Source: Chiua virens
Taxonomy: Eukaryota > Basidiomycota > Agaricomycetes > Boletales > Boletaceae
Direction: 5' to 3'
Assembly (NCBI GenBank): GCA_019787685.1
Contig: JAHNUO010000027.1
Coordinates: 310,001-374,000, forward strand
Length of the DNA: 64,000 nt
Shown piece by piece: positions 34,383-45,954 of this stretch (the first letter of the stretch is position 1; each line of letters starts with the position of its first letter). Under the pieces are notes generated by a model, which saw nothing but the letters and a program-made list of their open reading frames with translations, searched no databases and had not been told where the DNA came from. The translations under genes and the position numbers were made by a program.

Positions 34383-36589
34383 TCAAGCTGCCTCCTCTAT
34401 GCCACCGCATTGGTAGCATACTAACCACGCGGGCACCGAGAATGTAACTCTATCTCTGCGTCTTGCCACAGGGTGCTGAGTCTGATTCGCTGTCAAAAGC
34501 CATTCGATACAACCTCGAGAAAGCACACTCACCGTGATAGGAACGCTTCCGATCGCAGATCGAGACGGGTCGTTCGCAGACAACAGCTAAGGCAGTGTCG
34601 GCTACGACGAAAAGATTCTGAAAGAGAAGAGACGTACACGAGAACCCAAATCTAAATGATATTGATATCGAGCTGCTGGATCTTGAGCATTAGGAGGACG
34701 AGCAAGATCATCATGTGGGGCCGTGCCCCGCTGTGTCGGTTGTAACCTCCGATCAATCGAAAACAAGAAAGAGGTAGGTCCATCTTGTCCAGGCTGTGCG
34801 ACACATCTTTGCTGGGGATATTATGAGATGCATTGGACATTGATCGTCTGTCAATACAAGACCATGCTCACCAGATGCCGTAAAGGAGCTATTGTCGAAC
34901 GTTGGTAGTGAGGATGATTTCGTGGTGGTGATGGCGCGTGGGCTGGATCGGAGGCTGAAGTAGGATCTGTGGAACTTCCAACGGCCTGGTCCCCCACACG
35001 CTCTCCTATCCTCTTGATCCACTTCCGAATAACTGAATCGCCCTTGGGTGGGTGTATGACACCGGGATGGTCCTCTGAGTGGTGTTCGGAATGGAATGTC
35101 AGCGGTTCGGGAGGCGCTAGTTGTGACACGGTATGGGAAGCCTCAACTTGGAGTGGTCCCAGCTCTTCCGCGCGAGGACGGATGGACGATGGGCATGACA
35201 GCGGCTGTAATAATGTTAGCACGCATACGGAGAAGCTTGGAGCGGTCACGAACCTCGTCGTAGTCGAATACAGGAGCAGGGGGCGCCATCGTGGGTATCT
35301 CAACCTATGGCGTCGTGAAACCTCGTGTAGACAGACATTGCTCATCTCATACCTCGAGGAGATCCATATCGTCGTCTCCACTCTGGGGTCCTTCCTCATC
35401 CTCGTTATTACTAGATTCCTGATGCAAAGACACAAAATATGTTAGAAGGATCTTCGCGAAGGCTGAATGACGAACCCATACTGAACGAGAGTTGCGAGGC
35501 GGATTCTTGTCGCTATCCAAGGTCGGATGTTGTTCACCATGTTGTTCTGCCTCTCCGGTGGACAACTGTTGAATTGTGAGCCATCCGGCTTGCTAGGACC
35601 ACGTAGGCACAAAGACTTACTTTGACAGCCAAACCCGGGAGGATAGTAGTGAGGTTATGAATGGAGATTTTCCCGTTATCCCGTCCAGCTGCGAGGCAGA
35701 TGCCATCGGGTGACGAAGCAATCGAGTATATGATCTCGTCGTGCTTGATGACGGGACTGATCCGAGAGAGGGTAGATGCATCCAAGAATGAGATGGAGCT
35801 GCCCCCTGTGGTCGCAGCTATAAACTTTTCATTGCCGACCAGAGCAATGGATTCCAGATGTTCGTCATCTAAGGCCTGTGACTCTGCAAGCAGGGACCCC
35901 GTTGATGCATGATATGACTTGATCTTCCGGTCTTTACAGGTGTGGAATAATCGCTTTCCGTCACTGGTCCATGCAAGCCGGGTGGAAATATAGCCCCAAG
36001 ATGTTTTGGTGTCGATGTTGAGTAGTTGTTGACCGGTCAAACTATCCAAGATGGTGATCGGCCCGTCAGATTCGCAAGCAGCAAGTCGGTCCCCGCTCGG
36101 AGAGAATCGGACGCTCGAGACCACCCCGTTGAATTTGATTGGACCTATGAGTCGTTCACTGGTCACAATGTCCCATACACTTGCCGTATGTTGCCGAGTA
36201 GTTGTCGCAAATCGGGTCGAGTCGGGTGACACATCCACTGCTCGCACCCCCCGGGTTCCATCCTCCACGCTGGCCACTTTTTCGTGCAGCTCGACATCCC
36301 AAACACTTGCCCCTCTTTCCGTTCCACAGACAACCAATTTCCCATCCCTTGAAACTGCAATGGCAACCACCCCCAGTCCCGTCTGCTTGGCCACTCGTCC
36401 GTCTGCAATGTTGAACCGGAGAACCGCATCTCCGTCTCCACCGAAGAGCTGCCTTCCATCAGTCGAGAATGCAACCGTGTATACTGTTCTAAAGTTGCCC
36501 GCCTCAAGAAGCATCACGTCGTCTTTGTTGGATTGTCAGTGCGCCTGTCACTCTTTTAAGCGCTACTCACCAAGCTTGGTTTGGGACAT
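34383..36589 (-). CDS. WD40-repeat protein, array copy B
   Basis: Start at 36589 (MSQTKL, then the intron, then DDVMLLEAGNFRTVYTVAFS). The propeller exon is open from about 36533 down to the AVK donor near 35622, and the C-terminal exons, acidic segment and tail (LVCYQCGGIEEAA, stop at 34383) are conserved. Compared with copy A there are scattered substitutions plus a one-residue loss and gain around ADGRVAKQTG and EDGTRGVRAV, both in frame. It looks functional, although the neighbouring oxidase copies are broken. Confidence 0.78.
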
Positions 36590-37664
36590 CTTGCAAGTGT
36601 AACACGGTGCAGCGATTCAGGCGTCAAGGAGTCGCATTGTAAACACATTTTCTACCCAGGGCACCTCGTGTCTTTTGGCGCCTCTTCTTCCTTGGGTCCA
36701 CACTACATGCGCAGCCCCCATAGTGAACTCTGATGCGTGGAATGTTCCAAAGCTCACCTAATCCCAATTTCATGTCGCATGTGCGGTCATGGTATATGGA
36801 TATAGTAGTGTGTCTTCGCATTCCCGCATATTTCGTGTGGATGTCAACCTGACTCAGATGGCCATCTAGATACTCACACGACAATATGAGAAGCCCACCG
36901 AGAATCAAAAGGCGTCGACCAAGGAAGCGTCAACAAACACGAGGTATGTATTTTTCAAAGTGTTCAGATGCACGAACAACGGGTGATTTCCATCCTTTTG
37001 CTTTAGCTCAGTCCAGCCCCCAAAAATTCATCATTGTCGACGCTCAAAATGAACTTGCACCAGGTCAGTACCAGGTGCAAACGACTATAGACTTGCAGAC
37101 GAAAACAGAAGATTCCTTCCATTCTCAGGATTTGAGGGTTCAGACATGACGACGTATTGGGTGATGATGTCGACAATGTGATGAATGCGTCCGGCCAAGA
37201 AACTTTAGAGGGTCCTAGCAACGAGATCCTTCCAATGCCACAAGCAAAAAATGCACAATGACGTGCACTTGGCCATCCCGGTTCCAAAGTGTCGACCCAG
37301 GCGAAGAGAGGGCTGAGTTAGGAACAATAGAAACAATGTGCTACTTTGCGTGTGAGACGAAGCCGAGGACAAAAAGGAGCAAGGTAAAAGAAAAAGGCAA
37401 TCCCGTGTCTATCAAGGTGAGACCGTCAAGGTTATATAGTGTTTGCGAGACCATGATTTGCCAGTGTGGTGGCACCAATAACGCTTCTGCTCAGTACCCA
37501 TCTGTATCAATGAAAGTTGGCACTGGACATGGTGCAGTTGAATATTGGCTGTCGATCTCCCCAAGCAACAGTCGAACTTGAAGCGTCATCGATGGCGGCC
37601 AAAAGGTGTGATGCCCCACATTTTGAAAGTGTCCACTAGCCCCCATAGAATTAGGACCCACGAC
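36590..37664. repeat. Repeated spacer (second occurrence, shortened)
   Basis: Matches 31338-32794 but lacks an internal segment: the sequence jumps from 'gtgagaccgtcaaggtt' at 37418-37434 straight to the block that is at 32521 in the first occurrence. No complete gene is present. Confidence 0.6.
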
Positions 37665-38596
37665 ATGCTATGACAGTGGACGGAGCCAGGAAGAGATTGG
37701 TGGAGCTGACCGAATACCCGTTGCTGAACAAGGTGAAGACTCGAGGATGACCCCAGACCTCTACTGCATCGCGAAAGCCCAATCCAGGTGTCTGTTATTT
37801 CAACAGCGTCTATCAGCATGTGGCTGCAGACAAGGATCCATTCAACGCCGAATCAATGCGTGTCGACGCTGACTACGTTTACACAGGTGCTTAATCCAGC
37901 AAAAAATCCATCGTTGACATGCAACACGAAGCTGTACTAGAACCAGACCGGGAGCGGCGACGAGGTTGGAAAACGTTGCGCACTGTTTGGAATGGGTTCA
38001 TCAGATCACAAACGGGAGGAGAGAAAGGAAAACCCGTTCCTAAATATGATCATGCAGGTCCGTTTTTCAATCGATGTGGGGACTCACCACGCCATGAAAT
38101 AGGTGTGGACAATCTGATTCTTTACTGACCTATGTTCAAGGGCAGCAGGAAAAGAGTGACAGCCATCAGGATTGCCAGCTACTCCTGGACGGCGGACGCA
38201 GAGCGCCTTGGTGCTCTTGCTGTCCTAGAGGAGCAGAACGTACTCAAGGAGCTTGTGCTTCATAATCTGGCAGATGCGCACCAGCACCTGAGCTCTGAGA
38301 TCACATACGACTACCTCAAGGACCAATTTGTCAACATGGATACCAAGGACTGGGGCCGTGATGCGCACACCATGGGTACGTCACCACGTCGCTGATCTCG
38401 TCATTCGTTCTCGACTGACGTCATTTACTTTGATCAGGCGCGTTCGCAGACTTTGGTCCTGGCGACTTTGAGGATCTGTACGCGGCGCTCAATACGCCTG
38501 CAGCAGGTAATCGCTTGCACTTTGCAGGGGAGGCCATCAGCACCCGTCACGCGTGAGTCGTGGTATGAAAGCATGAGCGAGCGAATGATGACACCA
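37665..38596 (+). pseudogene. L-amino-acid oxidase pseudogene, copy 3 (5' piece)
   Basis: Same truncated structure as copy 2, with further stops (for example after YVYTGA near 37893). The region IASYSWTADAERLGALAVLE to the HTMG donor and the exon with FADFGPGDFEDLYAALNTP are well conserved. The sequence breaks at 38596 inside the last intron, where the Plavaka transposon is inserted. The remaining exon is at 47536-47763. Confidence 0.8.
38594..38596 (+). repeat. Target-site duplication CCA, left
   Basis: CCA precedes the left terminal repeat and is repeated at 47533-47535 after the right one. The uninterrupted oxidase copies read CCG at this place, so one base differs from the paralogues. 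Confidence 0.55.
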
Positions 38597-39102
38597 GCAT
38601 CAGTAATTTTACATCTTGCTTATTTCGGCTTGCGAACTGCTTATGCAATCTTCCCGCGGCTAAGTGATCTTACGGTACGTCATTAGTACAATTAGTCGGG
38701 TAAGACAAATAGAAAATGGCAGGATCGTCTTTTCCCATCTTCTGGAGCTTATGACGAGCGTGATAAGTCGTGCTCGACACAGTAAGACAAAATAGTACAT
38801 TTAGACACATAGTTATACAAAGCTCGACTACAACGAGTGCGATAAGTTGCACTCGACACGGACTAGTTACAAAGCACGACTAAGACAGAAAGTTGTGCTC
38901 GACACGGCAAGAAACAATGATACATTTAAGCACGTACTGGTTACAAAGCTCGACCGAGACAAAAAGTTCACAAACGATTTGTGAAAACAACGCAACCCAA
39001 AGTTCAATTAGCAAGATAAGCAGCACTAGTTACATGAATGTGATTACTAGTGTGATCAACGCGAGAACCAGTGCGAGAACGCAGAACGAGGGGGAAGGAA
39101 CC
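38597..39102 (+). repeat. Left terminal inverted repeat of the Plavaka element
   Basis: 506 bp, matched in inverted orientation by 47027-47532. Inside it a 16 bp motif, AAGTyGyrCTCGACAC, occurs three times (38764, 38844, 38890), alternating with CGACTA/CGACCGA blocks. Such subterminal repeats are typical transposase-binding sites. Confidence 0.9.
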
Positions 39103-39281
39103 CAAACACACTGAAGCGAGGGGGAGAAATGAACACGAAAGAAAGAAAGAAAAAAGTGATCATAGCGTCCAAGTCAGCAAATTGATGCGGAAGGTGATAA
39201 TGCGCATTGAGGATGAGAAATAATTCTAGGAGTAAAGTTAGTAACAAATGTTTAGATAAAAAAGATTGATTACCGTGACGA

Positions 39282-41822
39282 TCAACGGAAGGCAAAGAGC
39301 TCTTCATCATCTTCGTCAGAAAACAGGTCAAGGTAAGGAGGTAACTTGGCATTTTTGACGTGAGGCTGAACCACATCCAAAACAACTTCGAATTGCTCGT
39401 CTGTCATCCTCATAATTTGTGCGAGGTAATGAAGGGTGACCGAACCCCAGTTGTTCTCATTAAAATCATACTTCGCTCCCTTCGAGATGGTCGCTGACCA
39501 TGCAGTCACAGACTCAGCTTGACAAAACGTAATTTCCCCCTCGATAATCAGCGAGAAAACCCGAGTCAACTAAGGATTCAAATTAATCAAATCTGGACTA
39601 GCACGACGAATGTGGGAGAAATGAACCAACACTTACCGCTGCACAAGAGAGTGCAAGGGCCCCTCATGGTCCAATTGCCTTGAAGCCTAACTGTTCGGTG
39701 TTGACAGCTGGGACCTTACCATTGACATAGTTGAAGTGGTGTGCGAAAGTCTGTAGCAGGAATGGACCCCGCCAAATATCTTTCCATGTCTGCCAGTGCA
39801 AAGAAAGTGATATCGTAGTTAAAATCAATCTACGCGGGAGATAAACAGTACATACCCTGTGATCAGCTTCTTCGGCTTTGCCGAATATAAATCGGCACTG
39901 TCGCATTAGCATTGCTTTTGCAAAATTCGTGCGGTTCTCTGCACTGTCGAATTCATGCGATGTGTCAGCAGCGAAAAAAGTGCACATAACGGCCATGGCG
40001 GCAGCGGCGAACCTGCCTCGCCAATTATTGAGCGCTTGCTTTGACTGTGAAGTGGTCGCATTACTAGACTTGAAGTGTAGGAGAAAGTGAGTAATAGAGT
40101 ACGTACGACGTAATACACTGGTCCACCAAGCTCGACCTTGTGGGGAATGGTGTTCCTGTAGACCGTATCCCAAATTTTTTGGAGTAATGGTCGTAGTTTA
40201 TTGTCCTCCATACCCCATGCGTTGTCATGGGTACTCGCAACTTCTGCAAGCGTCGAAACAAAGACCTGGCGCCACATGTTGCTAGCGAGGGCTCCGTCTG
40301 GAAGGTCTGAATTGATGAATTTCTTGTGTGCGCCACTGCCACCGGAGCGTTGTGTTGTCAATGCACCTGTACGAACTCGTTTGGATGGTGGTGGGCCAGG
40401 TAAATGTTGGCATAATGTTATATTTAATACAACCGAGTACTCGTATATGACAACATACCTTGTCCTCGGGCTCGGGCTGATTGGTAGTCTGAGTCCCACC
40501 TTGAGCCTTCAAGTCATCTGAGTCGCCGAAGTCCTTGAGCTCCGAATGTAACTGCGATGCCACTGGCGGTGAGTTGAGATATTCAACGTCATCGTCGTCT
40601 TCCTCTGATGCAACTACAACCTCCTGTATGGACAATTCAATTGTGGCACCATCAACCACTCGCCGCACAATAGATGCATGAATAGAAGACTTACGACTGA
40701 CGGGAGAGCACGATTCCAGGGCTGTGAAGGAGGGAAAGGATTCTGGGATTGTGAAGGGGGGAAACTTGAAGGTGGTTGGACGTCAAGTTCCTCGTCGAGA
40801 TCATCTATATAATAGTTGCTAGGACTCGCAGCCTGGGATTCAACTGGTGCCTCAACTTGCTTGACGTTGGTGCGACTGGTTGGTGCGTGTGTGTGCGTGC
40901 TCGAACGTGTGCTTGCGGGCATCCCATGCCTACTATTTGAGTGGAAGCTTTTCGAACTGACAGAAGTATAACCAGAGACGGATCTTGTGTGTCGGCCGTG
41001 ACTGGTGTGGCGCTGAGTCACGAGACTCTGAACTGGCTTGGAAGCAACCAGCTTGCTACCAGCCCAATCCTTTGCATCTCCAACACCAGAAAAGCCCTCC
41101 TTCACGGCACTTGAACTTGTAGATTGTCGAAGTTGTTGCAATTCATTGAGGAAATCCCAATAAAATAAAACAGTTTCAGTGAGAAGGATGGACATTGTAG
41201 CGTAAGAAAGACTGACTCAGGCTGAGCCTTCCATTTCTGGCCACTGGTGGCGCTCCCGTGCTTTGCCTTGCCCCTGTGACCTTGATCGCCAATAGCCTCG
41301 ATGTCAACGTCGTCAACCATGGCTGCCACAACGGTGAGATTTCATATAATAATATGACCATGGCAACTTACCGTGATCAGGAAGCTGACTACCTTCAATC
41401 ATTTCTTCGTCCAAGTCCAAGTCCAGACCATGATCATGACCGCGTGTACTGTTGCCCGTGAGTTTGTTGATCCCTTCCATCCTGTGATTATCATTCTTGA
41501 TCCCAGTATCACCTCGCAAGGTCCCAGCTGTGGCTTGGATGGTACCTTCACGGTCCGTAACCTTCAAAAGAACACGAGGACGCGGCCTGGGAGGGTGAGT
41601 ATGACCCTCCTCCTCGTGTTGCACTGACTCATTGACAATGCGGGTCAGGTGTTCAATGCCATGTTGTCGCTCAGCTTCTTTCTCGTTCTGCTCATGTTCT
41701 TTGAGCACGTTGTCTGCTTCTACCTGAGCTGGGGTGTGCCTCTTCTGCTGCTGGATTACTTCTTGGGGATGCTGATCAGCATTCGAGTTTCTTGAACGAG
41801 TAACAGGGCCAGGGCGAGACAT
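39282..41822 (-). CDS. Plavaka-element accessory protein (multi-exon, function unknown)
   Basis: Start chosen at 41822 (MSRPGPVTRSRNSNADQHPQ). The N-terminal third is Gln/Glu/His-rich and low in complexity, with acidic DLDLDEEMIEG. The middle is Ser/Thr/Pro-rich (SQSQNPFPPSQPWNRALPS) and an acidic EEDDDDVEYLNSP segment follows. The C-terminal half is globular: MWRQVFVSTLAEVASTHDNA, LNNWRGRFAAAAMAVMCTFF, TWKDIWRGPFLLQTFAHHFN, then GALALSCAA joined by an intron to LTRVFSLIIEGEI and ending near FSDEDDEELFAFR. At least seven exons are needed; donors and acceptors are present, but not every junction was verified. Proteins of this general form accompany Plavaka and KDZ elements in agaricomycetes, but I cannot name a domain with confidence. 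It is transcribed divergently from the transposase. Confidence 0.55.
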
Positions 41823-42147
41823 GTCGGTGATGAAGGCCGGCTCAGTGGAAGGGTGATGAAGTAACACAAACAGGAAAAATGTGTGTTTGTACTAGGTAAA
41901 GTTGTGTGACGCCGCTTTGTAATTCCATGACACCAATAATGTCACGGACTTAGATTCTGAATCATCCCTGTGAACCCTTGACCCTCACACCCTTGACCCC
42001 CATTGCATGTTCCATCCTGGTCAATGAGCTGCAGCCCGATTATGTCATCAACAACCTCAATTGTCCTTGGGCCCTCAAAGCCCATGACCCAGTTCAGACA
42101 CATTCAAAAATTCTGGTAACGTTCCGGTGATAGTACTGGTGAATCTC

Positions 42148-45100
42148 ATGTCCTATCCTCCTCCACGGCGTGCCTTTCCAGCCTGTCGAATACCTTGTCC
42201 CTATGCAGCCTGCCACCAATGGTTCAAAACAAAGGCGGGCTTGAAGCATCACCAATCATCAGTACACTGCTTCAACTTCACTTCTATACATCCTGAGTCT
42301 TCTGAGTCTATCCCCTTGAATCCACTTCCAGCTCCAAGTCTGAGTCGACCAGCTACCCAACCAGTGCCTGGCGTAATCCGTGACTATCACGACAAGCTTA
42401 CAGGTAAGAAAAAGGTGGCTATCATGATCATCTACTAACTCCTTTTCAGGTCGAATTTACAATGCTGCAGGAAACCAAATAAATCTCTGCATGCCTAACG
42501 TACCATCACGTCGGAGAGGTCCACATGATTGGACCCCTTACCAAGACCGCCTTGGTTTTGAAACGGCCGAGTTTATTTTCAAGCAGGCTGAGCTGTCCAT
42601 GCGCAACACCAATGAGCTATGTAATCTCTGGGATCGCTCTCTCAGTGGCACTGGAATTCGACCACCCTTTACAAACCACAGCGAGCTCAATGATACAATT
42701 GATGCAACCCCACTCGGCGACATTCCATGGAGCAGTTTCAAACTGCGATACAGTGGTGAACGCCCTCCCGGAACAACGCCTTCGTGGATGACAAAGTCCT
42801 ATGAGTTCTTCTTTCGTTCCCCTCACTGTCTCATACAAGAAATCTTATCAAACAAAGACTTTGATGGCCGGGTGGATTATGTTCCTTATCGGGATTTTGT
42901 TTCCTCTGACGAAACTCGGTGCTTTGAAAATTTTATGTCAGGAGACTGGGCATGGGAGCAAGCAGTAATTCTTTCTCTTCAAGAAGTCGTGTGCTTCACA
43001 CTAATATATTTCCAGGACAACATCGCACAAAACGAGCAAATGCATGGCGCCACCTTTGTCCTGATTATACTAGGCAGTGACAAGACGACTGTCTCAGTGG
43101 GAACTGGTCAACAAGATTATTGGCCGGTCTATCTATCGATCGGGAACCTTCACAATACCACTCGCCGTGCCCATGGGAATGCAGTGGAATTGTTGGCATT
43201 TCTGGTGATCCCAAAAAGTGAGTATTACCGACAACTCAGCCTCACATTAATATTATCTCTCATGCAGTGGCAAAGAAATATGCTGACAGTCCCACGTTTT
43301 GTTTATTCAAGAAGAAATTGTTTCACGCCGCAATGACAAGAATACTTGTATCACTCAAGCCTGGAATGGAGATGCCTGAGTTGCTACGCTGTGCTGATGG
43401 TCGTTACCGCTGTATTGTTTTTGGAATTGGCCCATACATTGCTGACTATCCAGAACAGGTGCTCATCTCCGGTGTGGTCCAGAACTGGTGTGGACGGTAA
43501 GTTCACGTTCACGTTCAGTGCTTAATCTGTGCTACTAATTCTGACTCATTGCTGGCTCCAATAGGTGTATTGCGTTTCCGCATGACCTTGATACAGCAGG
43601 TGCACCGCAAACGATGGAATTAATGAAAGCAATTGCTGAGGAGGTCGTGATCCCCACTGTTGCCTGGGAAGATTGGGGTGTCGACGTCAATGTCCTGGCG
43701 AGTACATTTGTTTTTATACTATTTACTAGCATGGTTGACGTTGATTTCAGCCGTTTACATATTCATTTCCGAGAGCTGATATTTGTCAGCTCATTGCCCC
43801 AGATATTCTGCATCAATTAGTGAAGGGTACATTCAAAGACCATCTGGTCGACTGGGTTGAGAAATATCTGGAAATTACGTATGGTAAAGCTGGTGCAAGG
43901 GAGCAATTAGCTGACATCAATCGCCGGTAAGATCTCATTCAGATCAGATTTGAACATCATCTCTCACGTTATCACAGTATTGCTATCATGCCACCGTTTC
44001 CCGGTCTCAGGAGATTTCCAGATGGCCGGGGATTTTTTCAATGGACAGGAAATGATTCAAAAGCATTGATGAAGGTGAGCTTTATTCTTCTATTGTTATT
44101 CTACCAGCGACTCGCCTCATGGGATTAATTAGGTCTACCTCCCTGCCATCGAGGGGCATGTTCTGCATGATATTGTGCGGACCATTCGGGCCTTTTTAGA
44201 GTTCTGTTACGTTGCACGACGCAATGTAATCACTGAGAAGTCCTTGGAAGAACTCAGGAATGCTCTTGCCCACTTTCATCAACATCGTGAAATATTCTGT
44301 CAGGTCGGAGTTCGGCCGAACGGATTCTCTCTCCCCCGCCAGCACTCCCTTGTACACTATGAATCAATGATCCGACTCTTCGGTGCACCAAATGGGTTGT
44401 CGACATCAATAACCGAATCAAAACACATCACCGCCGTCAAAAAACCATGGCGCCGCTCTAGCAAGCACAATGCACTTGGGCAAATTCTACGGATAAATCA
44501 ACGTCTCTCCCAACTTGCTGCTGCCCGTGTCAACTTTGAGGCTTGTGGGATGTTGGAACATACCACACCTTCTGAAGCACGGGAACTCGAGGGTGCGCTT
44601 CAGATTCCCTTTTTTATTTGTATAGCAACTGATTCGAAATCTCTCGTACACCATTATTAGCTTCAACGACTCAGCCAGCCCGGTCAACGGTGCCTGATGA
44701 TGTCCATGAAAATGAAACGTCAGGTGCATTGGACGAGTCACTCGGACTTGCACACTCTGATGTAAAACTAGCTCGAACACCAGGTAGGTCTAATGTACAT
44801 TCAAACCTTAAACGATCGGCTTACACAACGATTCATGAGCTCGCCGACGTGCGAAGTCTATCTTGGCGCTCACTGTTGAGCTCAGACTTCCTGATTTGCC
44901 CATACTTATTGGGGAGTTCCTATCTGAACAGCCTGAGCTCAAAGCATTTGTCGGTGCTCTTACATCACCCAACAGGGCTCCTCAATTACTTAACCCCATC
45001 AAGGTCAAGATTTTTCATTCCGCATCTGCAAGCTTTGTAGCGCCAAGCGATCCCAGCGGGATTAATGGCTTGCGGCGAGAATCAATCAGGGCAAACCCTT

Positions 45101-45507
45101 CCTGGCATGGCGGAGCTGCAAGATACGACTGCGTGCTCGTCAGCACCGACACCACAATGGAGGGAATGCTTAGCATGGAAGTAGCACGCGTTCTATGCTT
45201 CTTTTCTTTTGTTTTCATTGACCATCAAGTTTATTCTTGTGCTCTCATTCAGTGGTACAACCACATCGCCGACGAGCCAGATGAGATAACTGGGATGTGG
45301 ATGGTCACACCATCCGCCCTTCGGGATGGTACCAAGCACCTCGCTGTTATCTCTGTTGAGAGCATCGTCCGGAATGTCCACCTCCTGCCTATCTTTGGTA
45401 GCGAGTTTGTTCCCGAGCACGTTACATTTGATAATTCATTAGATATCTACTGTGGCTTTTATGTTAACCGCTTTTCTGACCATCATGCTTTCGAGTTAGT
45501 TTCTTAG
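42148..45507 (+). CDS. Plavaka transposase
   Basis: The first ATG is at 42148. Exon 1 carries a C2H2 zinc finger, CPYAACHQWFKTKAGLKHHQ, followed by SVHC. The next exons contain the family's conserved blocks: GATFVLIILGSDKTTVSVGT, YLSIGNLHNTTRRAHGNAVE, VVQNWCGRCIAFPHDLD, APDILHQLVKGTFKDHLVDW, MPPFPGLRRFPDGRGFFQWT and VYLPAIEGHV. A C-terminal part reads WHGGAARYDCVLVSTDTTME, then MLSMEVARVLCFFSF and SLDIYCGFYVNRFSDHHAFE. Ten or more short introns are needed. One (starting at 43699, after CTG) has a GC rather than GT donor, and one near 44854 would be only 32 nt. No internal stop is unavoidable, so the gene may be functional. The enzyme would excise and insert the element. Confidence 0.85.
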
Positions 45508-45954
45508 TATAGCATTGATATATTTCTGAATATACCTGGCACACACTTGTATTCCCACGGGGGTCTCCACTTTGACATCGCCTGTAACGCATCACAAACC
45601 TAATGAATGCCCCCATGACCCATCCGAATCCAGCCCCTCTGGACTCGTCAACGCAGTTCAATGTAGAATGGTGATGTGCATGTCACACAGGCAAGGTACT
45701 GAGTCGAATCAAATCCGAGTTGTGAGTTTATACACCACACTAATTAAAGGATCTTACTAGGGACAAGTGGAGGTGTATCACGAGCTAACACCAGTTTTGC
45801 ACTACAAACGTCTTGAAGACCCAACCCCACTCCCCTCCCCTGTTGGCAACTATTTGTATTGTCGCCTTCTTACCATGCCCTTGAGTCTATTTGCAACTCA
45901 TTTCTTCACAGTGGTCTGTGCAGTATCAAGTTGCTTGACTATTACCCGAATGCG
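45508..45954 (+). other. Unassigned stretch inside the transposon
   Basis: It lies between the transposase stop and the chitin synthase fragment. Short frames such as VEVYHELTPVLHYKRLEDPT (around 45770) are protein-like but unrecognised. They may be the outer edge of the captured fragment or the element's 3' untranslated region. Confidence 0.3.

Noticed and set aside
38670..38852. 60-codon frame in the left terminal repeat, repeated at 47277-47459
   Set aside because: Identical only because the terminal repeats are inverted copies; no independent evidence for coding.
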